52,339 nucleotides of DNA from Methylobacterium dankookense (GTDB lineage Bacteria; Pseudomonadota; Alphaproteobacteria; Rhizobiales; Beijerinckiaceae): positions 1 through 52,339 of the forward strand of contig NZ_CABFVH010000041.1 of assembly GCF_902141855.1 (NCBI RefSeq), read 5' to 3'. Both the position numbers and the translations under genes were made by a program. Below are positions 33,999-41,044 of the stretch, in pieces. A model generated the notes under the pieces. That model did no database searches. It saw only the letters and a program-made list of their open reading frames with translations, and had not been told where the DNA came from. Every line of letters begins with the position of its first letter. Positions within the stretch are counted from its first letter, which is position 1.

Positions 33999-34318
33999 GC
34001 GCGGGACGATCTCCGGCTGTCGAAGGCTCGGGTTTGGCCGAATCCGTTAGCCCGCGCAACAGCCTCCGCTCAGCGGTTCATGGTGCGGAAGCGGCAGGCG
34101 CGGCCGGTATCGCGGATCGCTCCGATCGGCCTCTGCCCGTCATGCCGCTCCATCCCGCGACCTCATCCTGAGGTGGCAGCGCGGAGCGCCGCCCTCGAAG
34201 GAGCCCTCCAGCAGGCACGGAGATCCCCGGAGGGCTCCTTCGAGGCCCGTTCGCGCGGGCACCTCAGGATGAGGTGAGGGATGGGACGAGGGGCGGCTCC
34301 GTGGGAAGCCGCCTGTCC
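33999..34318. other. Intergenic region before folP
   Basis: A 320-base region between folP (start) and the end of the pqq cluster. About one third is the family C repeat at 34161-34274. The remainder probably holds the fol operon promoter, but no clear motif was seen. Confidence 0.4.
34161..34274. repeat. Palindromic intergenic repeat, copy 2 (family C)
   Basis: Outer arms CCTCATCCTGAGG (34161-34173) and CCTCAGGATGAGG (34262-34274) are identical to those at 18457-18568. Inner arms read CCTCGAAGGAGCCCTCC and GGAGGGCTCCTTCGAGG. The inner stems differ between copies by paired changes. Confidence 0.85.
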
Positions 34319-34681
34319 TCAGCCCCGGTAGCAGCGGATCTCCGCCTCGGCCTGGGCGCGGCGCAGGTCCGCGACCTTGTCGTCGAAGATCTTGGTCTGA
34401 CGGAACTCGTTGGAACGCTGGCCGATGCCCTGGCGCATGGACAGGATCGTGCTCGCCTGCACGTACTTGTCGTAAGGCAGGATCGCCGCGAGCTGGTCGA
34501 GCGAGCACGAGCATTTCTGCAGGTTCTCGCGGGTCTGGCCGTTGGCCGCCATGCAGGCGAAGACGTAGTCCACGCGCGCATCGGTGGGATAGTCGTTCTC
34601 CTCGGCGGCGCGGGCGCCGAGCGTCAGCCCGGCCAGCGCCAGGGCGGCGAGCGCCGCGGCCTCAACCCGCCTTCTGCTCAT
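34319..34681 (-). CDS. Secreted cysteine-containing protein downstream of pqqE
   Basis: A 120-residue exported protein. A signal peptide (RRRVEAAALAALALAGLTLGARA) is followed by EENDYPTDARVDYVFACMAANGQTRENLQKCSCSLDQLAAILPYDKYVQASTILSMRQ, ending EAEIRCYRG. Four cysteines (ACM, KCSCS, RCY) may form two disulfides. Similar short proteins occur downstream of methanol-oxidation genes in methylotrophs, but no function is known to me. Its ATG lies within the last 20 bases of the upstream gene, so it is co-translated with it in the pqq operon. Confidence 0.7.
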   Translation of the reverse strand: MSRRRVEAAALAALALAGLTLGARAAEENDYPTDARVDYVFACMAANGQTRENLQKCSCSLDQLAAILPYDKYVQASTILSMRQGIGQRSNEFRQTKIFDDKVADLRRAQAEAEIRCYRG

Positions 34682-35372
34682 AGCTCAGCCTCTCCTCCAG
34701 GAGCTCGCCGCCGTCCGGCGTCTTCGACTGCGCCTCGATCGAGACGACCTCGCCGGGCACCTCGGGGGCGGTGATGAAGGTATAGGTCATGTTGGACATG
34801 CCGCGCATGCGCTCGGTCATGGCGTCGCCCTCGAAGGGCTTGGTCTCGACGCGCCAGCCATCGACCTCGCGGCCGCGGAAGCTGACCTTGACCGGGGTCA
34901 CCACGGCCTTGTCGCGCAGGCCCTTGCGGATGGCGTTCTTCAGGTAGCGCGGGTTCGCCTCGAGCAGCTTGGCGAGGCCGCGCAGGTGGTTCTCGAGGAA
35001 GAGCGAGATCACCGGGTTGCCCGGCATGTCCTCGAAGGGGCCGGCAGGCACGCGGTTGAAGCCGGAGAACATGGTGACGCGGATGTTGCGGGCATCCGGC
35101 ACCTTGGCCGCGTCCACGGTGAACACGATGGTGTCGTTCATCGGCGGCCCGTAGGGGCCTTTGGCGATCCCCGAGCGGCGCAGATAATCGTAGGTGATGG
35201 TCGAGCCGGGCGTCACGTTCTTCATCTGCGGCGCCTCGAAGAGCAGGTCCGAGGCGTTCGGCGCGGCGGCGTTCACCTTCGTGGGCGCGGGCGCGTCCTG
35301 GGCCAGCGCGGGCGCGAGCCCGGGCGCGGCGACGAGACCGAGCGCGAGGGCCGTCGTCACTAGAAACTTCAC
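34662..35372 (-). CDS. Secreted protein of unknown function coupled to pqqE
   Basis: A 236-residue protein with a GTG start overlapping the pqqE stop (GTGA). A signal peptide (VKFLVTTALALGLVAAPGLAPALA) is followed by a beta-rich mature domain: LLFEAPQMKNVTPGSTITYDYLRRSGIAKGPYGPPMNDTIVFTV, FLENHLRGLAKLLEANPRYLKNAIRKGLRDKA, and a C-terminal TYTFITAPEVPGEVVSIEAQSKTPDG. No catalytic motif or cysteines are seen. The operon position suggests a periplasmic role linked to PQQ enzymes, but this is inference. Confidence 0.75.
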   Translation of the reverse strand: MKFLVTTALALGLVAAPGLAPALAQDAPAPTKVNAAAPNASDLLFEAPQMKNVTPGSTITYDYLRRSGIAKGPYGPPMNDTIVFTVDAAKVPDARNIRVTMFSGFNRVPAGPFEDMPGNPVISLFLENHLRGLAKLLEANPRYLKNAIRKGLRDKAVVTPVKVSFRGREVDGWRVETKPFEGDAMTERMRGMSNMTYTFITAPEVPGEVVSIEAQSKTPDGGELLEERLSYEQKAG

Positions 35373-36514
35373 AGCGGGGCTTCCTCCTTGAGCGGCGACC
35401 GGACGTTGCTGCCGATCGTCCGGTAGACGTAGTCGGGCGGGTTCTCGGCCGCCTCCTCGGCGGCGAGCGCGCGCACCTTGGCATGGAGCGGCGAGAGCGA
35501 ACAGGCCGGGTCCGTGGCCGCCGCGTCGCCCGCGAGCGCCAGCGCCTGGCAGCGGCAGCCGCCCCAATCCTTCTCGCGCCGGTCGCAGGAGCGGCAGGGC
35601 TCCTGCATCCAGTCGGTGCCGCGATAGGCGGTGAAGGCCGGCGCGTTCGTCCAGATGTCGCGGAGCGAATGCTCGGTGACGTACCAGAATTCGAGGTTCG
35701 GGATCATCTCGGCCGCGTGGCAGGGCAGCACCTTGCCCTGGGGCGTGACGTTCATCAGCTTGCGGCCCCAGCCGCCGGCGCAGGCCTTCGGATATTTGGC
35801 GTAATAGTCCGGCACCACGAGGTCGATGACGAGCTGGCCCTTCAGGCGCTCGCGCGCCGCCTCGACGATGCGGATCGAGCGGTCGACCTCGGCCTTGTTC
35901 GGCATCAGGGCGGCGCGGTTGACGTAGGCCCAGCCGTAATACTGCGTGTGGGCCACCTCCAGCCGCTTGGCGCCCATCTTCACCGCGAGGTCGATGAAGC
36001 CTTCGACCTCGTGGATATTGCCGCGGTGGATCACCGAGTTGAGCGTCAGCGGCAGGCCGAGCGCGACCACCGTCTCGGCGAACTTCATCTTCTGCGGCTG
36101 CGCGTTCTTCAGGCCGCCGATCTTCTCGGCGTTCTGCGCGTCGACGCCCTGCACCGAGAGCTGCACGTGGTCGAGCCCGACATCGTAGAGCGCCTGGAGC
36201 TTCTCCAGCGCCCCGCCGACGCCCGAGGTGATCAGGTTCGAGTAGAGGCCGAGCTTGGCGCAGGTCTGCGTGATCGCGACGATGTCCTGGCGCGCGGTCG
36301 GCTCGCCCCCCGAGAGGTGGACGTGCAGCACGCCGAGCTCGGCGGCCTCGGTGAGGACCCGCTGCCAGGTCTCCGTGTCGAGCTCCTTCGAGCGCCGGTC
36401 GAGCTCCAGCGGGTTCGAGCAATAGGGGCAGCGCAGGGGGCAGCGGTGCGTCAGTTCCGCCAGCAGCCCGACGGGGGCCGGGACGGCCGTCCGCTGCGGC
36501 GTGACGGCGTTCAT
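35369..36514 (-). CDS. pqqE: PqqA peptide cyclase (radical SAM)
   Basis: A 381-residue radical SAM enzyme that joins the Glu and Tyr side chains of PqqA. The SAM cluster motif CPLRCPYC has Cys25, Cys29 and Cys32. A SPASM/auxiliary cluster region lies near the C-terminus (CAGGWGRKLMNVTPQGKVLPCHAAE, CRSCDRREKDWGGCRCQA). It is coupled by ATGA to pqqC/D upstream and GTGA to the secreted protein downstream. Confidence 0.97.
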   Translation of the reverse strand: MNAVTPQRTAVPAPVGLLAELTHRCPLRCPYCSNPLELDRRSKELDTETWQRVLTEAAELGVLHVHLSGGEPTARQDIVAITQTCAKLGLYSNLITSGVGGALEKLQALYDVGLDHVQLSVQGVDAQNAEKIGGLKNAQPQKMKFAETVVALGLPLTLNSVIHRGNIHEVEGFIDLAVKMGAKRLEVAHTQYYGWAYVNRAALMPNKAEVDRSIRIVEAARERLKGQLVIDLVVPDYYAKYPKACAGGWGRKLMNVTPQGKVLPCHAAEMIPNLEFWYVTEHSLRDIWTNAPAFTAYRGTDWMQEPCRSCDRREKDWGGCRCQALALAGDAAATDPACSLSPLHAKVRALAAEEAAENPPDYVYRTIGSNVRSPLKEEAPL

Positions 36515-37599
36515 CGTTCCAGGACTCTCTTCTGTGCGAGATCGGTGAGCATCACCAGGATGTCGGCCTCGATGACCGTGGCGTCGGCCGCGTAGGTCTC
36601 GGCGAGCGCCTGCGCGATCTGCGCGACGCTGCGGTTGCCGTCGACGAGCGAGAGCACCGCCACCGCGTTGTCGTCGAGATCGAAGGTGCGCTCGGGGGCG
36701 AGCAGCACGTGCTTGTCGCGGGCCTGGTCGAAGCGCATGCGCACGCCGCGGGGCAGGCGCGGCACGTCGCTCGCCACGAGGGTGCCGGCGGGGGCGCCGG
36801 CCGGCCCGCGCGCTGGCGCCTCGGCCACCAGCCCCTCGCCGGGCTCCCAGGCATCGGGCGGGACCATGCCGGGGGCGACATAGGCGAAGTACAGCGCGTC
36901 GAGCTGGGTCCACAGCACCGTGCACTTGAAGGTCAGCGCGTCCATCGCCGCCCGCTGCAAGTCCGGCGTGGTGGCGTGGCGCTTCACGTAGTCGAGCGCG
37001 AAATCCGCATCCCGCGGCGCCTGGGTCAGGCGCTTGTCGAAATAGGCCAGCGTCTCCTTGGTGATGAAGTCGTAGTTCTTCAGCATCCCGGCGACGCGCT
37101 CCGAGATGATGGTCGGCGAGAACATCTCGGTCAGCGATGAGGCGATCGCCTCGAGCAGGCTCTTCTGCGAGACGAAGTGCACGTAGGCGTCCACCGAGAA
37201 GCGCGTGGCCGAGAGGATGCCCTGCGTCGAGAGCACGTAGTCGCGGGCGAAGCCCACGCCCTCGGCGAGCTTGAGCCAGCGCTCGATGCCGCCGTCGCCC
37301 TCGTGGTCGCCGTCATGGTCGACGATGCGCTGGCGCCAGATCCGGCGGAGCGCGGCGTCCGGCAGGCGGGCGAGCAGCGCCGCGTCCTTCACCGGGATCA
37401 TGGCCTGGTAATAGTAGCGGTTGAGCGCCCAGGCGCGGACCTGATCCTTGCCGAGCTTGCCGTCGTGCAGCAGGCGGTGGAACGGGTGCAGGTTGTGGTA
37501 GCGCCGGGCACCGATGTCGCGCAGAGCCGCCTCCAGCTCCTCCGGGCTCAGGAGGCGCTGGCTCGCGTCGGCGCCGGGGGTGGGGAAGGAGGCGTTCAT
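36511..37599 (-). CDS. pqqCD: PqqC/PqqD fusion: PQQ synthase and PqqA-binding chaperone
   Basis: A 362-residue fusion as in Methylobacterium. The N-terminal 240 residues are PqqC (LHPFHRLLHDGKLGKDQVRAWALNRYYYQ, HDGDHEGDGGIERWLKLAE), the oxidase finishing ring closure. The C-terminal 95 residues (from about 270) are PqqD (RLPRGVRMRFDQARDKHVLLAPERTFDLDDNAVAVLSLVDGNRSV), which binds PqqA and presents it to PqqE. An Ala/Gly/Pro linker separates the two. The ATG at 37599 has GGAAA upstream; a further 23 residues of open frame were not used. A 323-base gap with a repeat separates it from pqqB. Confidence 0.95.
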   Translation of the reverse strand: MNASFPTPGADASQRLLSPEELEAALRDIGARRYHNLHPFHRLLHDGKLGKDQVRAWALNRYYYQAMIPVKDAALLARLPDAALRRIWRQRIVDHDGDHEGDGGIERWLKLAEGVGFARDYVLSTQGILSATRFSVDAYVHFVSQKSLLEAIASSLTEMFSPTIISERVAGMLKNYDFITKETLAYFDKRLTQAPRDADFALDYVKRHATTPDLQRAAMDALTFKCTVLWTQLDALYFAYVAPGMVPPDAWEPGEGLVAEAPARGPAGAPAGTLVASDVPRLPRGVRMRFDQARDKHVLLAPERTFDLDDNAVAVLSLVDGNRSVAQIAQALAETYAADATVIEADILVMLTDLAQKRVLER

Positions 37600-37922
37600 G
37601 GCGTTTCCGTGCGTCCGTTCCGGTTCGCGTTGGCGTTCTTGGTCTTGGCCGGAGCGCGTGCCGGGCACGGCCAGCGGATCCGGTTCACATAGGTTCGCCC
37701 CGGGCCGAATGCCACCCGGGCCCAGGGCCGCAGGCCGGATCCCGACCGGTGCCGGATCACGATGGACCGGGCGCCGCGCCTCGATCCTTGATCCAGCGCA
37801 TGGCGCGCCGGGCCGGCGCCCTAGAGCCGTTCCCGATCGCGTTGCAATCAGGAACGGCTCTAGGCTCTTGTTATGACGCGCTCTCTTGCGCCGAACCGGT
37901 GCCCGCTTCGGCGGAGAGCGCC
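37600..37922. other. Gap inside the pqq cluster holding a family D repeat
   Basis: A 323-base gap between pqqB and pqqC/D. The third nearest pqqB is the bipalindromic repeat at 37821-37926. The remaining 220 bases have no gene and no convincing promoter. Confidence 0.45.
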
Positions 37923-37926
37923 CTAG
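37821..37926. repeat. Bipalindromic intergenic repeat, copy 2 (family D)
   Basis: First hairpin CTAGAGCCGTTCC (37821-37833) with GGAACGGCTCTAG (37851-37863). Second GCGCTCTC (37878-37885) and CGCCGAA (37889-37895) with TTCGGCG (37907-37913) and GAGAGCGC (37914-37921), followed by a terminal CTAG. Arm lengths and loop lengths in the second hairpin equal those of copy 1 at 5078-5184, while stem bases differ in pairs. Confidence 0.85.
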
Positions 37927-38822
37927 AGGCTCAGCTCAAGCCCGTCATGGCCGACGGTCCAGCCCGCCGCCTCGATCTCGGCGCGCTCGGGCGAATCCTC
38001 GATCAGGACCGGGTTGGTGTTGTTGATGTGCACGAAGACCCGGCGGCCGATGGCCACGTCGCCGAGCGCGTCCACCGAGCCGTTCTCGCCGCGCATCGGC
38101 ACGTGGCCCATGCGCCAGCCGGTCTTCACCCCGACGCCCGCGCGGATCATGTCGTCGTCGTAATAGACGGTGCCGTCGAAGAGCAGCGCGTCGGCGCCCG
38201 CGATCTGCCCCTTCAGCGTGTCGGTGACGCGGGCGCAGCCCGGCACGTAGGCGAGGCGGCGGCCGTTCGCCTCGATCATCGCGCCGACCGTGGTCTCGGT
38301 CTCGGCGCCGATCTGCATCGTCTCGTCCTCCAGCCAGAGCGGCACCTTGCCGGGGACCGGGAACAGGGTGACGGCGAGGCCGGGGAGCGGCTCGAAGCGG
38401 CGCTCCATGGCGACGGGCTCGCGCCCCACCACCGCGGCGGCCATCACGTCGAAGACGCGGTTGGCGTTCACCGAATCGAGGATGCCGGCCGTGCCGTAGA
38501 GGGTGAAGGGCTGGCCCTCGCGCAGCGTCAGCAGGCCGGCCACGTGGTCCACGTCGCCGTTGGTGAGCAGCACGGCCTTGATCGGCGAGTGGCGCAGGCC
38601 GTCCTGCGGATGCATCGCCGGCGTGTCGAAGAGCTGCTGCCGGATGTCGGGCGAGGCGTTCACCAGGAGCCAGTCCGTCCCGTTCGCGGAGACGGCGATG
38701 CTCGACTGGGTGCGGGGGCGGACGCGGCCCGGCTCGCGGCGGGCGGTCTCGCAGATGGGGCAGCGGCAATTCCACTGGGGAAGCCCGCCGCCGGCGGCCG
38801 AACCGAGGATCACGACGCGCAT
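37923..38822 (-). CDS. pqqB: PqqB, PQQ biosynthesis hydroxylase
   Basis: A 299-residue metallo-beta-lactamase-fold protein. It begins MRVVILGSAAGGGLPQWNCRCPICETAR, with the PqqB-specific CRCPIC zinc site, then NGDVDHVAGLLTLREGQPFTLYGT and HINNTNPVL. It is proposed to hydroxylate the tyrosine part of the cross-linked precursor. The start at 38822 was preferred over an upstream in-frame start at 38846. Its TAG stop is provided by the end of the family D repeat. Confidence 0.96.
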   Translation of the reverse strand: MRVVILGSAAGGGLPQWNCRCPICETARREPGRVRPRTQSSIAVSANGTDWLLVNASPDIRQQLFDTPAMHPQDGLRHSPIKAVLLTNGDVDHVAGLLTLREGQPFTLYGTAGILDSVNANRVFDVMAAAVVGREPVAMERRFEPLPGLAVTLFPVPGKVPLWLEDETMQIGAETETTVGAMIEANGRRLAYVPGCARVTDTLKGQIAGADALLFDGTVYYDDDMIRAGVGVKTGWRMGHVPMRGENGSVDALGDVAIGRRVFVHINNTNPVLIEDSPERAEIEAAGWTVGHDGLELSL

Positions 38823-38867
38823 GGGTTCGCCCCTGGCAGCCTGCAACCCCCGGCCCGGCCCAACACC

Positions 38868-38957
38868 TCAGTTGAAGGTGTCGATCTCGGCGGACTCGTA
38901 CGAGGTGACTTCCATGCCGACGCAGATCTCGGACACGACCGGGGCAGCCCACTTCAT
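38868..38957 (-). CDS. pqqA: PqqA, coenzyme PQQ precursor peptide
   Basis: A 29-residue ribosomal precursor. It starts MKWAAPVVSEICVGMEVTSY and continues ESAEIDTFN. Glu16 and Tyr20 in EVTSY are the residues joined by PqqE to form PQQ. The ATG at 38957 is preceded by AGGAG at ideal spacing. It is the first gene of the cluster, 45 bases before pqqB, and is normally highly transcribed relative to the downstream genes. Confidence 0.97.
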   Translation of the reverse strand: MKWAAPVVSEICVGMEVTSYESAEIDTFN

Positions 38958-39864
38958 GGTGTTTCTCCTAGACTTCGGGTCATCCCCGTCCGGGCAACCA
39001 TAAGGGAACCCTAAGACGTTGATGGCGCACCTGTTTTCGGGCGCCGGGCAGATATCGGCCATTCCGTGACCCGCTTCAAGCACTAAATTGCCGGATCCTC
39101 CCAAATTTTTCGTGATTACCTTGTGCACGATATAAGAGTGGACTTCATATTGCGATGCGCAAGCGGATCTCGCGGTGCGTCTGCCCGCGCCCCTTGCGGG
39201 GACGAGTTCGGGCATGCGTGTGGTTCAGGATGATGCGCCCCGGTGCCTTCTGCGCGACCCCCACCTCCGGCCCCTCCCCGCGAGGGGGAGGAGAGGCCCG
39301 CTCACGACCGAGCGGAGCAAGCGAAAGCGGTGTTGAGGGGACGAGGACATGGGTTCATCCCGCGCGCGACCTCTCTCGAGGCCGTCGGCGGGCTGGGCCG
39401 TCCGAAGGTTTTATGAGGCCGCGTGGCGGCCGACCGAACCGCGCCGGAGACGGCTTGAGGTGGGGCATTTCGCGTGTTCGAAGTCGCGCCGTTCTGGCCG
39501 CTTCTGCGCCCCTGGAGTCGTCTCCGCCGGGTTGTCCGCGTGAAGAGCCGCTAGGCTTCCGGCCGGGCTGTTCCGGAAGTGGTCGTTACGGCGTTATGCT
39601 GGGGTGGAGTCATGCCTGTCTCCTCAGCTTCGACCATAAGTCACCGTGCCAGATTATCGCGCTCCGCACGCTGCCTCTGGGTCGATTGTGCTTCCCTTCG
39701 CGAAGCACGCTGAGAGACTGCGTCCGTATTGTTTTGCCGTCAACCCGAAAAATGCACCCATTGTGGGAGTATTCGAATTTCAAGAGCTTGGCCGCAGTGC
39801 AACCGATTGCATCCATAGATTTACACCCGCCTAGGTTGCAGCGCGGAATAGACCCGGTTCGGCT
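38958..39864. other. Gene-poor region upstream of pqqA
   Basis: A 907-base region. The first 200 bases hold AT-richer DNA suited to a minus-strand pqqA promoter (ATTTAG, TCTTATATCG). A degraded family A repeat is at 39190-39296. From about 39590 to 39840 the DNA is clearly less GC-rich and contains only short frames without support. It may be a remnant of a lost or acquired gene. Confidence 0.45.
39190..39296. repeat. Degraded family A repeat
   Basis: CCCCTTGCGGGG at the left, CGACCCCCACCTCCGGCCC and CCGCGAGGGGGAGGAG at the right. The middle has diverged from the copies at 11229, 16549 and 52138. Confidence 0.6.
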
Positions 39865-40839
39865 TCAGGGCGCCCCCGTGACCGTGCGGCGCAGGTCGGC
39901 GAACCAGCCGGGATCGGCGCCCGTGCCCCGGTTCACCACCACGGTCGCGGTCATGCCGGCCACCAGCGGCACGCCGTCGGGCACGTGGTCGATGCGGATG
40001 CGCACGGGCACGCGCTGGGCGAGGCGCACCCAGGTATAGACCGGGTCGACATTGGGCAGCCCTTGCGTGCTCGGCGCCGCGTTCGCCGTCGCGATGCCGA
40101 GGGTGATGCTCTCCACGGTGCCGCGCAGGGGCGCGTCGTAGCCCATCAGCGCCATCTCGGCCGGGTCGCCCACATGGATGGCGGCCATCTTGGTCTCCTC
40201 GAAATAGCCGTCGATCCAGAAGGAATCGGTGTCGATCACCCGGACGTTGACGCTGCCCTGGCTGGCATAGTCGCCGACCCGCAGGAGCAGGTTGGTGACG
40301 CGCCCGTTCACCGGCGCGCGCACCGTGGTGCGCTGCAGGTTGACCCGGGCCTGGGCGAGCTGGGCCTTGGCCGTCTCCAGCGCCGCCTCGGCGATCTTGG
40401 CGGTGCCGGCGAATTGCTGCTTCTCCTCCACCGAGGTCGAGACGGTGGAGAGCTCCTGCCGCCGCACCGACTGGGCGTTCTTCACCTGCAGGTCGGCCTC
40501 GCGGTTCTTCACCTCGGCCTCGGCCTGGGTCACCGCCACCTCGAAGTCGAACGCCTCGATGACGTAGAGGACGTCGCCCCGCTTCACCGCCTGGTTGTCC
40601 GCGACCTTGAGGTCCACGATCTGGCCGGAGACCTGGGGCGCGACGCCGGCCACCTGCACGCGCACCCGCCCGTCCCGGGTCCAGGGGGCGGCCACGTAGA
40701 AGCGCCAGACCACGGCCGCAGCCGCCAGCGCGACGACGAGGACCAGCCCCGTGGCGGCGAGCCGGAGGATCCGGCGCGCGCGGCGGCCGGAATATGGCGC
40801 CTCCTCCTGCGGGGCGTGGGGATCGTCCGCGTCGGCCAT
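39865..40839 (-). CDS. HlyD-family membrane fusion protein (AaeA-like)
   Basis: A 324-residue periplasmic adaptor. One N-terminal membrane helix (ILRLAATGLVLVVALAAAAVVWRFYV) is followed by the barrel-lipoyl entry PWTRDGRVRVQVAGVAPQVSGQIVDLKVADNQAVKRGDVLYVIE, a long coiled coil (about 105-175), the second lipoyl half (RAPVNGRVTNLLLRVGDYA), and a beta-barrel. It belongs with the FUSC permease and DUF1656 protein upstream (AaeB, AaeX), an efflux arrangement for hydroxylated aromatic acids. The start overlaps the DUF1656 stop (TGATG). Confidence 0.9.
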   Translation of the reverse strand: MADADDPHAPQEEAPYSGRRARRILRLAATGLVLVVALAAAAVVWRFYVAAPWTRDGRVRVQVAGVAPQVSGQIVDLKVADNQAVKRGDVLYVIEAFDFEVAVTQAEAEVKNREADLQVKNAQSVRRQELSTVSTSVEEKQQFAGTAKIAEAALETAKAQLAQARVNLQRTTVRAPVNGRVTNLLLRVGDYASQGSVNVRVIDTDSFWIDGYFEETKMAAIHVGDPAEMALMGYDAPLRGTVESITLGIATANAAPSTQGLPNVDPVYTWVRLAQRVPVRIRIDHVPDGVPLVAGMTATVVVNRGTGADPGWFADLRRTVTGAP

Positions 40840-41033
40840 CACAGCATCACGATCAGCAGGGCGAGGAGGCAGACGTAGAGCCCGGCCTCCGCGAGCGGCG
40901 GGTTGGCGAGGTAGCGGCCGAGGCGGATCCGGCTGAACAGCCGCCGCAGCACCACGAGGATCGCGAAGGCGCCCAGCGCGTAGGCGACGAAGGGCGAGAC
41001 CAGCACGCCGCCGATGTCGATGTCCCGGTGCAT
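40839..41033 (-). CDS. DUF1656 small membrane protein (AaeX-like)
   Basis: A 64-residue protein with two predicted membrane helices (VLVSPFVAYALGAFAILVVLRRLF and EAGLYVCLLALLIVML) after the short IDIGGV segment typical of DUF1656. It is always found between FUSC permease and HlyD genes in this efflux type. It is spaced 11 bases after the FUSC gene and overlaps HlyD. Confidence 0.9.
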   Translation of the reverse strand: MHRDIDIGGVLVSPFVAYALGAFAILVVLRRLFSRIRLGRYLANPPLAEAGLYVCLLALLIVML

Positions 41034-41044
41034 CGATCGATCCT

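Noticed and set aside
36511..37599. pqqC/pqqD fusion as a novelty
   Set aside because: The fusion is well known in Methylobacterium, so it is annotated but not listed as a finding.
39610..39834. Short frames of 62-68 residues on both strands in the low-GC stretch
   Set aside because: No ribosome site, no family resemblance, and overlapping opposite frames.
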